Shown here: positions 13,489-22,073 of the stretch, piece after piece
Numbering within the stretch: the first letter of the stretch is position 1
Layout of the letters: the number at the start of each line of letters is the position of its first letter
DNA from: Saccharothrix longispora
Lineage (GTDB): Bacteria > Actinomycetota > Actinomycetes > Mycobacteriales > Pseudonocardiaceae
Direction: 5' to 3'
Assembly: GCF_030852425.1 (NCBI RefSeq)
Contig: NZ_NSDM01000008.1
Coordinates: 1 to 64,000, forward strand
DNA length: 64,000 nucleotides
Made by a program: the position numbers and the translations under genes
Notes under the pieces: generated by a model
What the model was told of the DNA's origin: nothing
The model's input: only the letters and a program-made list of their open reading frames with translations
Database searches by the model: none

Positions 13489-14403
13489 ATGGGGCACGGA
13501 CACGGGCACGGTGTGGGGGCCGGGAGCGGGGGCGCACGACACCTCGGTCGACTCTGGGTGGCGTTCGCCGTCGGCGCGGTGTTCATGCTGGTCGAAGGGG
13601 CCGTCGGCGTCGCCACGGGCTCGCTGGCGCTGATCTCCGACGCCGCCCACATGCTGACCGACGTGCTGGGCGTCGGCATGGCGCTGGCCGCGATCCTGTT
13701 GGCGAGCAGGGCGGGAACCAGTGGAAGCCGGACGTTCGGGCTCTACCGGGCCGAGGTGCTGGCCGCCCTCGCCAACGCGGTGCTGCTGTTCGGCGTCGCC
13801 GGGTACGTCGTCCACGAGGCCGTGGGCCGCTTCGGGAACCCGCCGGAGGTGCCGGGGCTGCCGGTGCTGCTGGCCGCCGCCGCCGGGCTGGTCGCCAACC
13901 TCGTGTCGTTCGCGGTCCTGCGGGAAGGCGCCAAGGAGAGCATCAACGTCCGGGGCGCGTACCTGGAGGTGCTGGCCGACCTCGTCGGATCGGTCGCCGT
14001 GCTGATCAGCGGCGCGGTCACGCTGCTCTTCGGGTGGCGCTACGCCGACCCGGTCACGGGTGTCGCCATCGGCGTGTGGGTGCTGCCCCGGACGTACAAG
14101 CTCGCGGCGAGCGCGCTGCGCATCCTGTTCCAGCACGCGCCCGAGCGGTTGGACGTGAGCGAGGTGCTGGTCGAGCTCGGGCGGCTGCCCGGTGTGGCGG
14201 AGGCCCACGACCTGCACGTCTGGACGCTCACCTCGGGCATGGAGGTCGCCTCCGCCCACCTCACGACCCGCGAGGACGCGGACCCGGCCGACGTGCTCCA
14301 GGCCGCCCAGGACCTGCTCGCGCGGCGGTACCACATCGAGCACGCCACGCTCCAGGTCGAACCAGGAGATTCCGCGCGGAGGTGCCGCGAAATCTCCTGG
14401 TGA
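13489..14403 (+). CDS. Cation diffusion facilitator (zinc/cobalt-type efflux)
   Basis: A 304-residue CDF transporter of the ZitB/CzcD kind exporting divalent metal from the cytoplasm in exchange for protons. A His-rich N-terminus (GHGHGHG) precedes six membrane helices. The metal-site motif in helix 2 is SDAAHMLTD (HxxxD), and the partner in helix 5 is YLEVLADLVGS, where Leu-Ala-Asp takes the place of the commoner HxxxD, which may change metal preference. The C-terminal cytoplasmic domain (ALRILFQHAPERLDV onward, with VHxxHVW-like DLHVWTL) is typical. I chose ATG 13489 because the promoter places the transcript start there; in-frame GTG 13450 is unlikely. Confidence 0.88.
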   Translation: MGHGHGHGVGAGSGGARHLGRLWVAFAVGAVFMLVEGAVGVATGSLALISDAAHMLTDVLGVGMALAAILLASRAGTSGSRTFGLYRAEVLAALANAVLLFGVAGYVVHEAVGRFGNPPEVPGLPVLLAAAAGLVANLVSFAVLREGAKESINVRGAYLEVLADLVGSVAVLISGAVTLLFGWRYADPVTGVAIGVWVLPRTYKLAASALRILFQHAPERLDVSEVLVELGRLPGVAEAHDLHVWTLTSGMEVASAHLTTREDADPADVLQAAQDLLARRYHIEHATLQVEPGDSARRCREISW

Positions 14404-14412
14404 CCCGTCAGC

Positions 14413-17400
14413 TCACAGCCCCGAGCACTGGCCCGAACGAGGTCCGCGGACCTCGTTGGCCCACCCGTTGTCCACCGGCGGCGGGGTGTTGACCAGGCAC
14501 GACATCGGCCCGCCCACCGTGTTGCCGGCCAGCGCCGTGCCGCCCTTGTTGCCGATCAGGCTCACCGGCCCGCCGACCTGGACCCGCTCCAGCGCCACCG
14601 GCCCGGTCGTGCCCGTGATGCTCACCGGGCCGCCGACGCGGGTCCCGACGAGCACGACCGCCGCCGCGCCCGCCGCCGACACGGGGCCGCGCAGGTCGCC
14701 GCCGAACACGTACAGCGACGCGCCCGCCGACACCGACACGGGCCCGGTGACCGTTCCCCCGTCGACGCACGTCACGCCCGAGCGCACCCGCAACGGCCCG
14801 GCGTGGGTGCCCGTCACGGTCGCCGCGCACGTCACGAACGGCTTGGCCAGCAGCTCCACCTCGGCCACGGTGACCGGGCCCGGGAACTCCAGCCGGTAGT
14901 GGGCGTAGTGGCCCGGCTTGGCGATCCTGAACGACCGCGTCTGCTGCCGGTGCGCGAACGACTCACCGGACCGCGCGTCCACGTCGACCCACGTCGTGCC
15001 GTCGTACGAGCCCTTCAGCACCCACGACGACGGGTCGCCGCCCGTGGTCCTCGCCGACGTCAGCGTGTAGAACGCCGCGCTCTCCTTCGCAGACGGCGCC
15101 GCGACCTGGAGCCAGGACAGCGGGCCGGACGTCGCCGAGGTGTCGTCCACCAGCGGCGCGACCGGGTCGGAGGACGTGACCGAACCCGCGACCAGCACGT
15201 CCCGCAGCGGGGCGGGCGGCTCGTCGCCGGTGGTCAGCGACGGCGGCGCGGCGTCGGCGGCGGTGGCCCAGCGGGAGGGCGAGGACCCCATGTCGAAGTC
15301 CAGGGTGCCGCCGGCCGCGATGGACGAGTGGTCCAGGTACGACTTGTCCCACTTCTTGCCGTTGACCTTCAGCGACTGCACGTAGATGTTGCGGGCGCTG
15401 TTCTTCGGCGCGTTCACGACCAGCTTCTTGCCGTTCTCCAGGTGCACGGTGGCCTTGGTGAACAGCGGCGACCCGATCGCGTAGGTGTCGTTGCCCATCT
15501 GGAGCGGGTAGAAGCCGAGCGCGCTGAACAGCCACCACGCCGACTGCTCGCCGTTGTCCTCGTCACCGGGGTAGCCCTGGCCGATCTCGCTGCCCAGGTA
15601 GAGCCGGGACAGGATCTCGCGGACCTTCTCCTGCGTCTTCCACGGCTGACCGGCGTAGTCGTACATGTAGGTGATGTGGTGCGAGACCTGGTTGGAGTGG
15701 CCGAGCTGGCCCATCCGCACGTCCCGCGCCTCGGTCATCTCGTGGATCACGCCGCCGTAGGAGCCGGGGAACTTCGCCGTCTCGGGCGTCGCGAAGAACT
15801 CGTCCAGCTTCGACGCGAGGCCGTCGCGACCGCCGTAGAGGTTGGCCAGGCCCTGACCGTCGTGCGGCACCGAGAACGCCATGTTCCAGCCGTCGGTCTC
15901 GGTGTAGTCGTGGCCCCACTCGCGCGGGTCGTACGTCTCCGGCGACTCGCGGCGGGTGCCGTCCGGGTTGCGGCCCTGGAAGAAGCCGGTCGCCGGGTCG
16001 AACATGTGCACGTAGTTCTGCGCCCGGTTCGAGAAGTACTCGGCGTCGGCCAGGTAGCGGGCCTCACCGGTCTCCTCGTGCAGCGCCCTGGCCATGTTCG
16101 CGATGCCGTAGTCGTTGACGTAGCCCTCGATCGCCCACGACATGCCCTCGCCGGTGGCGGTGGACGTGTAGCCGGTGAAGATCGAGGTCTCCAGGCCCTT
16201 GCGGCCCACGCCCGCGTTCGGCGGCGCGACGGTCGCGTTCTTCACCGCGGCGTCGTAGGCGGCGACCGCGTCGGGCAGGTCGACGCCCTTGACGTGCGCG
16301 TCGGCGAACGCCACGTCGGAGCTGGTGCCGGTCATCAGGTTCGCGTAGCCGGGGGAGGACCAGCGGGAGATCCAGCCGCCGTCCCGGTACTGCTGCACGA
16401 ACCCGTCGGCCAGCTCGGCGGCCTTGCCGGGGGTCAGGAAGCTGTACGCGGGCCACGTGGTCCGGTAGGTGTCCCAGAACCCGTTGTTGACGTAGACCTT
16501 GCCGTCCACGACCTTCGCGCCGGTCTGCGTCGGCGTGCCCGGGCCGGAGGGCTGCACCGGGGAGGCGTACCGGTACCGCGGGGCCGCCGCCGTGCCCGTG
16601 TTCTCGAAGCCCGAGTTCGGGTAGAGGTAGAGCCGGTACAGGTTCGAGTACAGCGTGGTCAGCTGGTCCTCGGTGGCGCCCTCGACCTCGACGACGCGGA
16701 GCACCTCGTCCCAGGCGGCCTGGGCGCGGTCGCGCACGGAGTCGAACGTGTCCGTCGGGGACACCTCCAGCTCCAGGTTCTTCTTCGCCTGGTCCACGCC
16801 GATCAGCGAGGTGGCGATCTTCATCGTCACGGTCTTGTCCGACGACGTGTCGAACGAGAAGTAGCCGGCCACGTTGTCGCGGCCCTGGCCGGTGAGCCTG
16901 CCGCTCGCGGTCACCGGCTTGTCCACGGTGCCGTAGACGAACATCCGCGTCGCGCCGGTCGACAGGCCGCTCTTGACGTCGGAGAAGCCGGTCACCACGC
17001 CGGTGGCCGGGTCGAGGGTGAGCCCGCCGCTGTTGTTGACGTTGTCGAACACCAGGTTCGAGGCGCCCTCGGTGAAGGTGAACCGGAACAGCGCCGCGTG
17101 GTCGGTCGGCGCGATCTCGGTCTTCATGCCGTTCTCGAACGTCACGCCGTAGTAGTGCGCCCGGGCGACCTCGTTCTCGTGCTTGAACGGCAGGGCCCGG
17201 ACGGCGCGGTCCGCGGTCGGCGCGCCGACCGACGGCATGACCTGGAACGTCTGGCGGTCGCCCATCCACGGGCTGGGCTCGTGGCTGGCGGTGAACGCCT
17301 GGAGGGTGGGCAGGTTGTCCCGGTTGTTGTTCTTCGCGTACTCGTACAGCCAGCTGATCGAGCCCGCGTTCGTCATGGGCGACCAGAAGTTGAAGCCGTG

Positions 17401-18693
17401 CGGCACCGCGGTGGCCGGGAAGTTGTTGCCCCGCGAGAACGAGCCGCTGGAGTTCGTGCCGCGCGTGGTCAGCACCCAGTCGGACGGGCGGGCGCGCTCC
17501 ACGACGGCGGGCGCGGACTTGACCGCGATGTCGTCGAACCAGCCGTTGAACCCGGCCGGGCCCTTCGGGTTGTCGTACGCGACCAGGACGCGCTTGATCG
17601 TCTTGCCCGCGGCCACCGACCCGATGACGGACGCGACGCGGTTCCACTGGTTCGTGTAGAGCGACTTCGCCTCGCCCTGGCCGCGCGGGGACAGCTCGAA
17701 GCCGTGCTGGTCGCGCGCGCCGAGGTCGCTGAGGTAGGTGCCGTCGGAGAACGCCAGGTCGACCGCGGCGAACGTGGCCGGGTAGTTCAGGTCGTCCGTG
17801 GTGAACGACGGGAACACCAGGTAGGACAGCTCGGTGGTCGAGGTGACCGGGATGTCCACCTCGAACACCTTGTTGTACGAGTGGCCGCGGCCCTCGGCGG
17901 TGTGCGTGCCCTGGTAGCGCAGCGCCCGCACGCCGGTGAAGCCCGCGCCCGCCTTGGCGTTGTAGCCGCCGCTGGCGCCCTTGCCCACGGTGGTGCGCAT
18001 GTGCTTCGCGGGCGGGGCGGTGGAGCCGTCGGAGAACTGCACCTCGGCCAGCTGCACCAGGTTCACGCCGCCCGCGTTCGCGGTGATGTCGAGCTGGTAG
18101 AGCCTGAACGCCTCGGTGTTCGCGAGGTCGTAGCCCTTGGTCTGGAAGCGCTCGGCGAACACCTCGCCGGTGCGGGTGTCCAGGTCGGTCCACGTCGTGC
18201 CGTCGTTCGAGCCGCGCAGCACCCAGTCCCTGGGGTCGCGCTCGGCGGCGTCGTTGGCGGACGACATCGCGTACCGCTTCACGGCCACCGGCTCGGCGAA
18301 GGTGAACCGCACCCAGCCGGTCGGGGTGAACGTCAGCCACTTCGACGCGGTGGCGCCGTCGACCAGGTTCCCGGCGACCTCGCCGGACCCGCTGTTCTCG
18401 GAGTTGGCGACCACGTCGACCACGCGGTCGGTGACGTTGCCGGGGATGCCGGTGGAGTCCGAGCCGTCGACGCCCGAGGTCTTCGGGGTGCCGTCCGGCG
18501 CGGTCTCGACCGTGCTCAGCCACGTCGGCTGGGGTTGTCCGTCCTCGAACGAGGACGCGAAGAGGGTCTCGCTCACGGCCGGCTCCCCCTGCTCCGGTGC
18601 TGCGGTCGCGGGTGAATAGCCTCCCACACCTCCCAGCGCCAGCGCGGCGGTCGCCAGGACCACCAGCGGTCGTCTACTTCGCATGTGCCTCAT
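14413..18693 (-). CDS. Secreted GH92 alpha-mannosidase, multidomain
   Basis: A 1426-residue exported glycosidase. Residues 1-32 are a signal peptide (LVVLATAALALGG..ATAAP). A first F5/8-type (discoidin) domain spans about 75-215, a beta-sandwich about 220-395, then the GH92 N-terminal and catalytic domains (about 400-1130) with YTETDGWNMAFSVPHDGQG carrying the catalytic Glu region and GYPGDEDNGEQSAWWLFSALGFYP the Asp-rich region. A second discoidin/NPCBM-like domain is near 1190-1320. The last 100 residues are an unusual repeat of GPVS/GGPVSL units. GH92 enzymes cut alpha-linked mannose, often on fungal or glycoprotein glycans. Met4 is an alternative start. It is divergent from a ROK regulator. 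Confidence 0.92.
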   Translation of the reverse strand: MRHMRSRRPLVVLATAALALGGVGGYSPATAAPEQGEPAVSETLFASSFEDGQPQPTWLSTVETAPDGTPKTSGVDGSDSTGIPGNVTDRVVDVVANSENSGSGEVAGNLVDGATASKWLTFTPTGWVRFTFAEPVAVKRYAMSSANDAAERDPRDWVLRGSNDGTTWTDLDTRTGEVFAERFQTKGYDLANTEAFRLYQLDITANAGGVNLVQLAEVQFSDGSTAPPAKHMRTTVGKGASGGYNAKAGAGFTGVRALRYQGTHTAEGRGHSYNKVFEVDIPVTSTTELSYLVFPSFTTDDLNYPATFAAVDLAFSDGTYLSDLGARDQHGFELSPRGQGEAKSLYTNQWNRVASVIGSVAAGKTIKRVLVAYDNPKGPAGFNGWFDDIAVKSAPAVVERARPSDWVLTTRGTNSSGSFSRGNNFPATAVPHGFNFWSPMTNAGSISWLYEYAKNNNRDNLPTLQAFTASHEPSPWMGDRQTFQVMPSVGAPTADRAVRALPFKHENEVARAHYYGVTFENGMKTEIAPTDHAALFRFTFTEGASNLVFDNVNNSGGLTLDPATGVVTGFSDVKSGLSTGATRMFVYGTVDKPVTASGRLTGQGRDNVAGYFSFDTSSDKTVTMKIATSLIGVDQAKKNLELEVSPTDTFDSVRDRAQAAWDEVLRVVEVEGATEDQLTTLYSNLYRLYLYPNSGFENTGTAAAPRYRYASPVQPSGPGTPTQTGAKVVDGKVYVNNGFWDTYRTTWPAYSFLTPGKAAELADGFVQQYRDGGWISRWSSPGYANLMTGTSSDVAFADAHVKGVDLPDAVAAYDAAVKNATVAPPNAGVGRKGLETSIFTGYTSTATGEGMSWAIEGYVNDYGIANMARALHEETGEARYLADAEYFSNRAQNYVHMFDPATGFFQGRNPDGTRRESPETYDPREWGHDYTETDGWNMAFSVPHDGQGLANLYGGRDGLASKLDEFFATPETAKFPGSYGGVIHEMTEARDVRMGQLGHSNQVSHHITYMYDYAGQPWKTQEKVREILSRLYLGSEIGQGYPGDEDNGEQSAWWLFSALGFYPLQMGNDTYAIGSPLFTKATVHLENGKKLVVNAPKNSARNIYVQSLKVNGKKWDKSYLDHSSIAAGGTLDFDMGSSPSRWATAADAAPPSLTTGDEPPAPLRDVLVAGSVTSSDPVAPLVDDTSATSGPLSWLQVAAPSAKESAAFYTLTSARTTGGDPSSWVLKGSYDGTTWVDVDARSGESFAHRQQTRSFRIAKPGHYAHYRLEFPGPVTVAEVELLAKPFVTCAATVTGTHAGPLRVRSGVTCVDGGTVTGPVSVSAGASLYVFGGDLRGPVSAAGAAAVVLVGTRVGGPVSITGTTGPVALERVQVGGPVSLIGNKGGTALAGNTVGGPMSCLVNTPPPVDNGWANEVRGPRSGQCSGL

Positions 18694-18749
18694 CGCGCAC
18701 GCCTCTCGCCTCGCACCAGCCCGATATTTAGCGAAGCAAAGGTGCTGGG

Positions 18750-18763
18750 TGACATCGTTGTCA
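18750..18763. promoter_or_regulatory. Inverted repeat TGACA-N4-TGTCA between GH92 and ROK genes
   Basis: A perfect 5+5 inverted repeat lies at 18750-18763 in the divergent intergenic region, about 57 bases upstream of the mannosidase start and 69 upstream of the regulator start. ROK regulators usually control an adjacent sugar-use gene, so this is a candidate operator. A TACACT at 18818-18823 could be the -10 box of the regulator gene. Confidence 0.4.
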
Positions 18764-18831
18764 AGGGTGCCCCGTCAACTTGTCCGCAAGCCTGTCCGAC
18801 CGCTGCTCCGACCGATCTACACTCACTCGCC

Positions 18832-20027
18832 GTGACGGTCCGCAACCCGCCCCCGGTGGGCACCCCCGCGGCGATGCGCGTGCTCAACCAGCGCGCGGTG
18901 CTCGACCGCCTGCGGGTGGGCGGACCGGCGACCCGGCCGCAGATCGCGAAGGACACCGGCCTGTCCAAGCCGACCGTGGGGCAGGCGCTGCTCGACCTGG
19001 AGCGGCACGGCCTGGTCCGGCCGACCGGGCGCACCACGGCGGGGCCGGGCCGGTCGGCGGTGCTCTACGAGCCGGACCCGGCGGCCGGGTACGTGCTGGG
19101 CGTCGACATCGGGCGGCAGCGCATCCGGGTCGCGGTGGCGGACCTCGCGGGCTCGGTCGTGGCGCGGGTGGACGAGCGCAACCGGTGCCGGTCGGCCTCG
19201 GCGGTCGTGCGCGAGGTCAAGGAGTTGGCGGCGCGGACGGTGTCCGACGCGGGCCTCTCGTTCGACGACCTGGTGGTGAAGGTCGTCGGCACGCCCGGTG
19301 TGCCGGACCCGCGCGGCCGGGCGCTGCGCCACGCGCCGAACCTGCCGGCTGGGAGCGCCCGGGCCTGCTGGACGACCTGGAGGCCGAGCTGGGCCCCGGC
19401 CTGGTGGTGGAGAACGACGCCAACCTGGCCGCGGTCGGCGAGCGGGCGTACGGGGTGGCGCGGGGCGTGGACGTGTTCGTGTGCGTCACCGTGGGCACCG
19501 GGATCGGCATGGGGATCGTGGTGGACGGCCGGCTGTTCCGCGGCGCGCACGGCGCGGCGGGCGAGGTCGGCTACCTGCCGTGGCCCGGCGCCGCCCCGGA
19601 CGGGGAGGGGCGCGACCCGCGGCGCGGCCAGGTCGAGGCGGCGGTGGCGGCGGGGTCCGTGGTGGCGCTGGCCGAGCGGCACGGGCTGTCGGTGCGGTCG
19701 GCGCGCGAGGTGTTCGCGGCGGCGAAGTCCGGTGACGAGCGGGCGCTGGCGGCGGTGCGCGACGAGGCCGAGCGGCTGGCGTACGTGGTGGCGTCGGTGG
19801 TGGCGGTGGTCGACCCGGAGCTGGTGGTGCTCGGCGGGGGCATCGGCAGCAACACCGACCTGCTCGGCGAGCCGCTGCGGGCGGCGCTGGCGCGCACGAC
19901 TCCGTTGGCGCCGAGGGTCGTGGCGGGGGAGCTGGGTGACGGCGCGGTGCTGTCCGGCGCGGTGGCGATGGGCCTGCGATCGGCGCGCGACCTCGTCTTC
20001 GACCGCCGGGGTGCGGTCACCCTCTGA
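18832..20027 (+). pseudogene. ROK-family transcriptional regulator with a -1 frameshift
   Basis: The N-terminal winged helix (RPQIAKDTGLSKPTVGQALLDL) and the first lobe of the ROK sugar-kinase-like domain (LGVDIGRQRIRVAVADL) are read from GTG 18832. At about 19347 the frame changes: RHAPNLP continues in the next frame as GWERPGLLDDLEAELGPGLVVENDANLAA and runs to 20027. Restoring one G in CCGGCTGG (19345-19352) would join the two frames exactly. The ROK ExGH and Cys zinc motif region is weak (GEVGYLPWPG). Either the gene is a recent pseudogene or the assembly lacks one base. Intact, it would be about 398 residues and probably regulate the GH92 gene. The 300-base stretch after it holds no supported gene. 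Confidence 0.8.
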
Positions 20028-20328
20028 GAGTAGTCGAGCGTGCCTCACCTGCTAATTCACTCATATGTTGTAAGTGTGAACTCGCCGGTAATGACATAGC
20101 GTTACACCACCTCCTCCTGGAGGGTGTGTGTCCTTCCGTTGCAGTACCGGGGAGTCGGGAAGGGAGTACGGGGGACGTGGTCCCCTCCCGACCGTCGCCC
20201 GGGGCAGGTGCCGCGCCCGCATACACCTGCCCCGGGTAGCAACGCCACGGGTCACCCCGGCGAACAGGCCGGTGAACAGGTCGGTGCCCCGGGAGGACCA
20301 CGGGGACGAGGACCGCGGGAGCGGGGAA
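20028..20328. other. Intergenic region with strong hairpins, no gene seen
   Basis: This 301-base gap between two convergent genes has an AT-richer first 80 bases containing GTAATGACATAGCGTTAC (20091-20108), partly palindromic, then GC-rich hairpins. Short ORFs here have biased, shadow-like sequences and no ribosome sites, so I call none. Confidence 0.5.
20198..20236. terminator. 13-bp hairpin between convergent genes
   Basis: CCCGGGGCAGGTG at 20198-20210 pairs perfectly with 20224-20236 across a 13-base loop. A second, smaller hairpin (GGGGAC-GTG-GTCCCC) lies at about 20171-20186. Placed between the ends of the ROK and DUF305 genes, it probably stops transcription from both sides. Confidence 0.6.
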
Positions 20329-21021
20329 CTACGGGAGCGGGGACGCGCCGCGTTCGCCGAGCAGTTGCCGCATGTAGGCGCTCTCGCTCGTCTGGGAACC
20401 CAGCATGTTGTCCGCCAGCGTGCGCACGACCGACTGGCCCGCCTGGCTCGCGGCGTACTGCGCCATCGGCGCGCCGCCCTGGTGGTGGCGCAGCATCAGC
20501 TGGAGGAAGTAGACGTCGAACTCCGGCCCGGACAGGCCGCGCAGCTTGTTCAGCTCCTGCGTGCTCGCCATGCCCGGCATCAGGCCGGTGGTGCCCGCGT
20601 CCGCCGCCGAGGAGTGGTCGTGGGCCGAACTGGTCATCCACTTCATGTGGGTGCCGTCGACCGACTGCTCCTGGTGGCCCCAGAGGCTCAGCCAGCCCTT
20701 CATCCGGCCCACCTGCTCCAGCTGCGTGGACTGGATGTCGAAGGCGAGCTGGCGGATGGTCGAGTCGGTCGTCTTGTCCCGCGCCAGGTTGGCCATGGTG
20801 ACGCCCTGGAGGTGGTGCGTCGCCATGTCCTGGAGGAACCCGACGTCGACCGAGTCCGCCGCCGGGCTGGACGGGGTGTCGTCCTGCCCCGGCAGCTTGA
20901 CGAGCAGGCCGATCGCCGCGCCGAGCAGCAGCACGGCGACGACGGCGACCGCCACCACCACCGCGCGGGTCGCGGTCGTGGCGGTGGCGGTCGTGCCGCG
21001 CTGCTCCTCGGGCTCGGTCAT
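20329..21021 (-). CDS. DUF305 family membrane-anchored protein
   Basis: A 230-residue protein with a membrane anchor at about 20-42 and an extracellular DUF305 domain (about 58-215). The paired His motifs ATHHLQGVTMANLA and MLRHHQGGAPMAQYA are the family signature in a four-helix ferritin-like bundle; a Met/His-rich middle (THMKWM, MPGMAS) could bind copper. DUF305 proteins often accompany copper handling, but the function is not settled. It overlaps the DUF3105 gene by one base (TGATG), an arrangement widespread in actinobacteria. Confidence 0.85.
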   Translation of the reverse strand: MTEPEEQRGTTATATTATRAVVVAVAVVAVLLLGAAIGLLVKLPGQDDTPSSPAADSVDVGFLQDMATHHLQGVTMANLARDKTTDSTIRQLAFDIQSTQLEQVGRMKGWLSLWGHQEQSVDGTHMKWMTSSAHDHSSAADAGTTGLMPGMASTQELNKLRGLSGPEFDVYFLQLMLRHHQGGAPMAQYAASQAGQSVVRTLADNMLGSQTSESAYMRQLLGERGASPLP

Positions 21022-21902
21022 CAGCTGGACGGGGCGGTGCTGGGCGCGCCGGTGGCCGGGGCGTTCGGGTCCGCGGCCGGGGCGCTCGGGTCGACGGCGC
21101 CGGTCTCACCGGTCTGGCCGGTCTCACCGGTCTGGCCGGTCTCCGCGGGGTCGGTCGTGCCGCCCTCCATCGGGACCGCGTCCGCGCCCGGCGCCTCCGC
21201 CACGAACGGCGGCGGGTTGGTCACGTCGAACGTGCTGGAGTCGCAGGTCGCGCCGATCTCCGGGTAGGTGTACTGGTTGCGGCGCAGCGCCTGCACGAAC
21301 TGGTCGATCCGCTCGTCGTCGGCGCTCTCCAGCTTGAGCTGGTGGCCCCACGCCTGGAGCGAGATCGGCTTGTCGAGGCCCGGGTACGGCGACATCATCG
21401 TGAACTGCTGGCCCTCGACCCTGCTGCGCAGCTTGGCCAGCGCGTCACCGGTCACCTGGTCCGGGTTGTACGCGATCCACACGGCGCCGTGCTCCAGGCC
21501 GTGGACCATGTTCTCGGTGCGCACCGCGGTCTCGTAGACCACGCCGGTGCACGCGGCCCAGACGGCGTCGTGCGGCCCGCCGAACGGCGGCGACTGGTCG
21601 TAGGCGACCCGCTGCTCGGCCGTGACGTGCTTGCCCTCGGCGTACTCCTTCTTCACCACGCCCTGGATCTGGTCCGAGGGGTCCTTGTTCTCCTCGGACG
21701 GGTTCCACTTGGCGAGGGCGGCTTCCTTGGCGTTCTTGTCGGCGATCTGCGAGTACGCGTAACCGAACACGGTGCCCGCCAGCGCCAGCACCGCGATCAC
21801 CGCGATGATGGTCCCCCAGGGCTTCGGCTTCTTCGCCACCACCGAGGACCGCGCCGCCGCAACGCTGGAGCGCGCGGCCTTCGTCTTCTTGCCGCTGGTC
21901 AT
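21021..21902 (-). CDS. DUF3105 family membrane protein
   Basis: A 293-residue protein with a basic N-terminus, one membrane helix (about 33-53) and a DUF3105 domain outside (about 80-225). SPPFGGPHDAVW and VHGLEHGAVWIAY are the family's His-containing motifs, and CTGV/GATCDSS could form a disulfide. The last 60 residues are a low-complexity acidic linker with GQTGET repeats, which the DNA shows as an imperfect 18-base repeat near 21103-21140. It is the first gene of a two-gene operon with DUF305. Metal binding is plausible from the His motifs, but unproven. Confidence 0.85.
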   Translation of the reverse strand: MTSGKKTKAARSSVAAARSSVVAKKPKPWGTIIAVIAVLALAGTVFGYAYSQIADKNAKEAALAKWNPSEENKDPSDQIQGVVKKEYAEGKHVTAEQRVAYDQSPPFGGPHDAVWAACTGVVYETAVRTENMVHGLEHGAVWIAYNPDQVTGDALAKLRSRVEGQQFTMMSPYPGLDKPISLQAWGHQLKLESADDERIDQFVQALRRNQYTYPEIGATCDSSTFDVTNPPPFVAEAPGADAVPMEGGTTDPAETGQTGETGQTGETGAVDPSAPAADPNAPATGAPSTAPSS

Positions 21903-21967
21903 GTCCGCCTCAGTCTCGTCGTACGCCCGTGCCGCCGGTCAGTGTAGGGACACCGTGTCTGATCACC

Positions 21968-22007
21968 GTCAACTCCCCGTAGTCGCCGGTGGGCGTCAAC
22001 AGTTGAC
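21968..22007. promoter_or_regulatory. GTCAAC palindrome upstream of argS
   Basis: GTCAAC-A-GTTGAC is a perfect inverted repeat at 21995-22007, with an extra half-site GTCAAC at 21968-21973. It lies between the divergent DUF3105 and argS genes. It may be an operator for either; no regulator is evident nearby. Confidence 0.35.
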
Positions 22008-22073
22008 CCATCTCACTGTCCGGGACGTCCATCCCGGCGCAGACCAGCGGGAACGCTTCCCTAGACTTGTCGG

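Noticed and set aside
14803-18615. 1270-codon open frame opposite the GH92 gene
   Set aside because: Its product is Arg/Val/Gly-rich shadow sequence with no domain; the GH92 reading has a signal peptide and catalytic motifs.
20061-20255. 64-codon minus-strand ORF between ROK and DUF305
   Set aside because: No ribosome site, shadow-like composition, and it overlaps strong hairpins.
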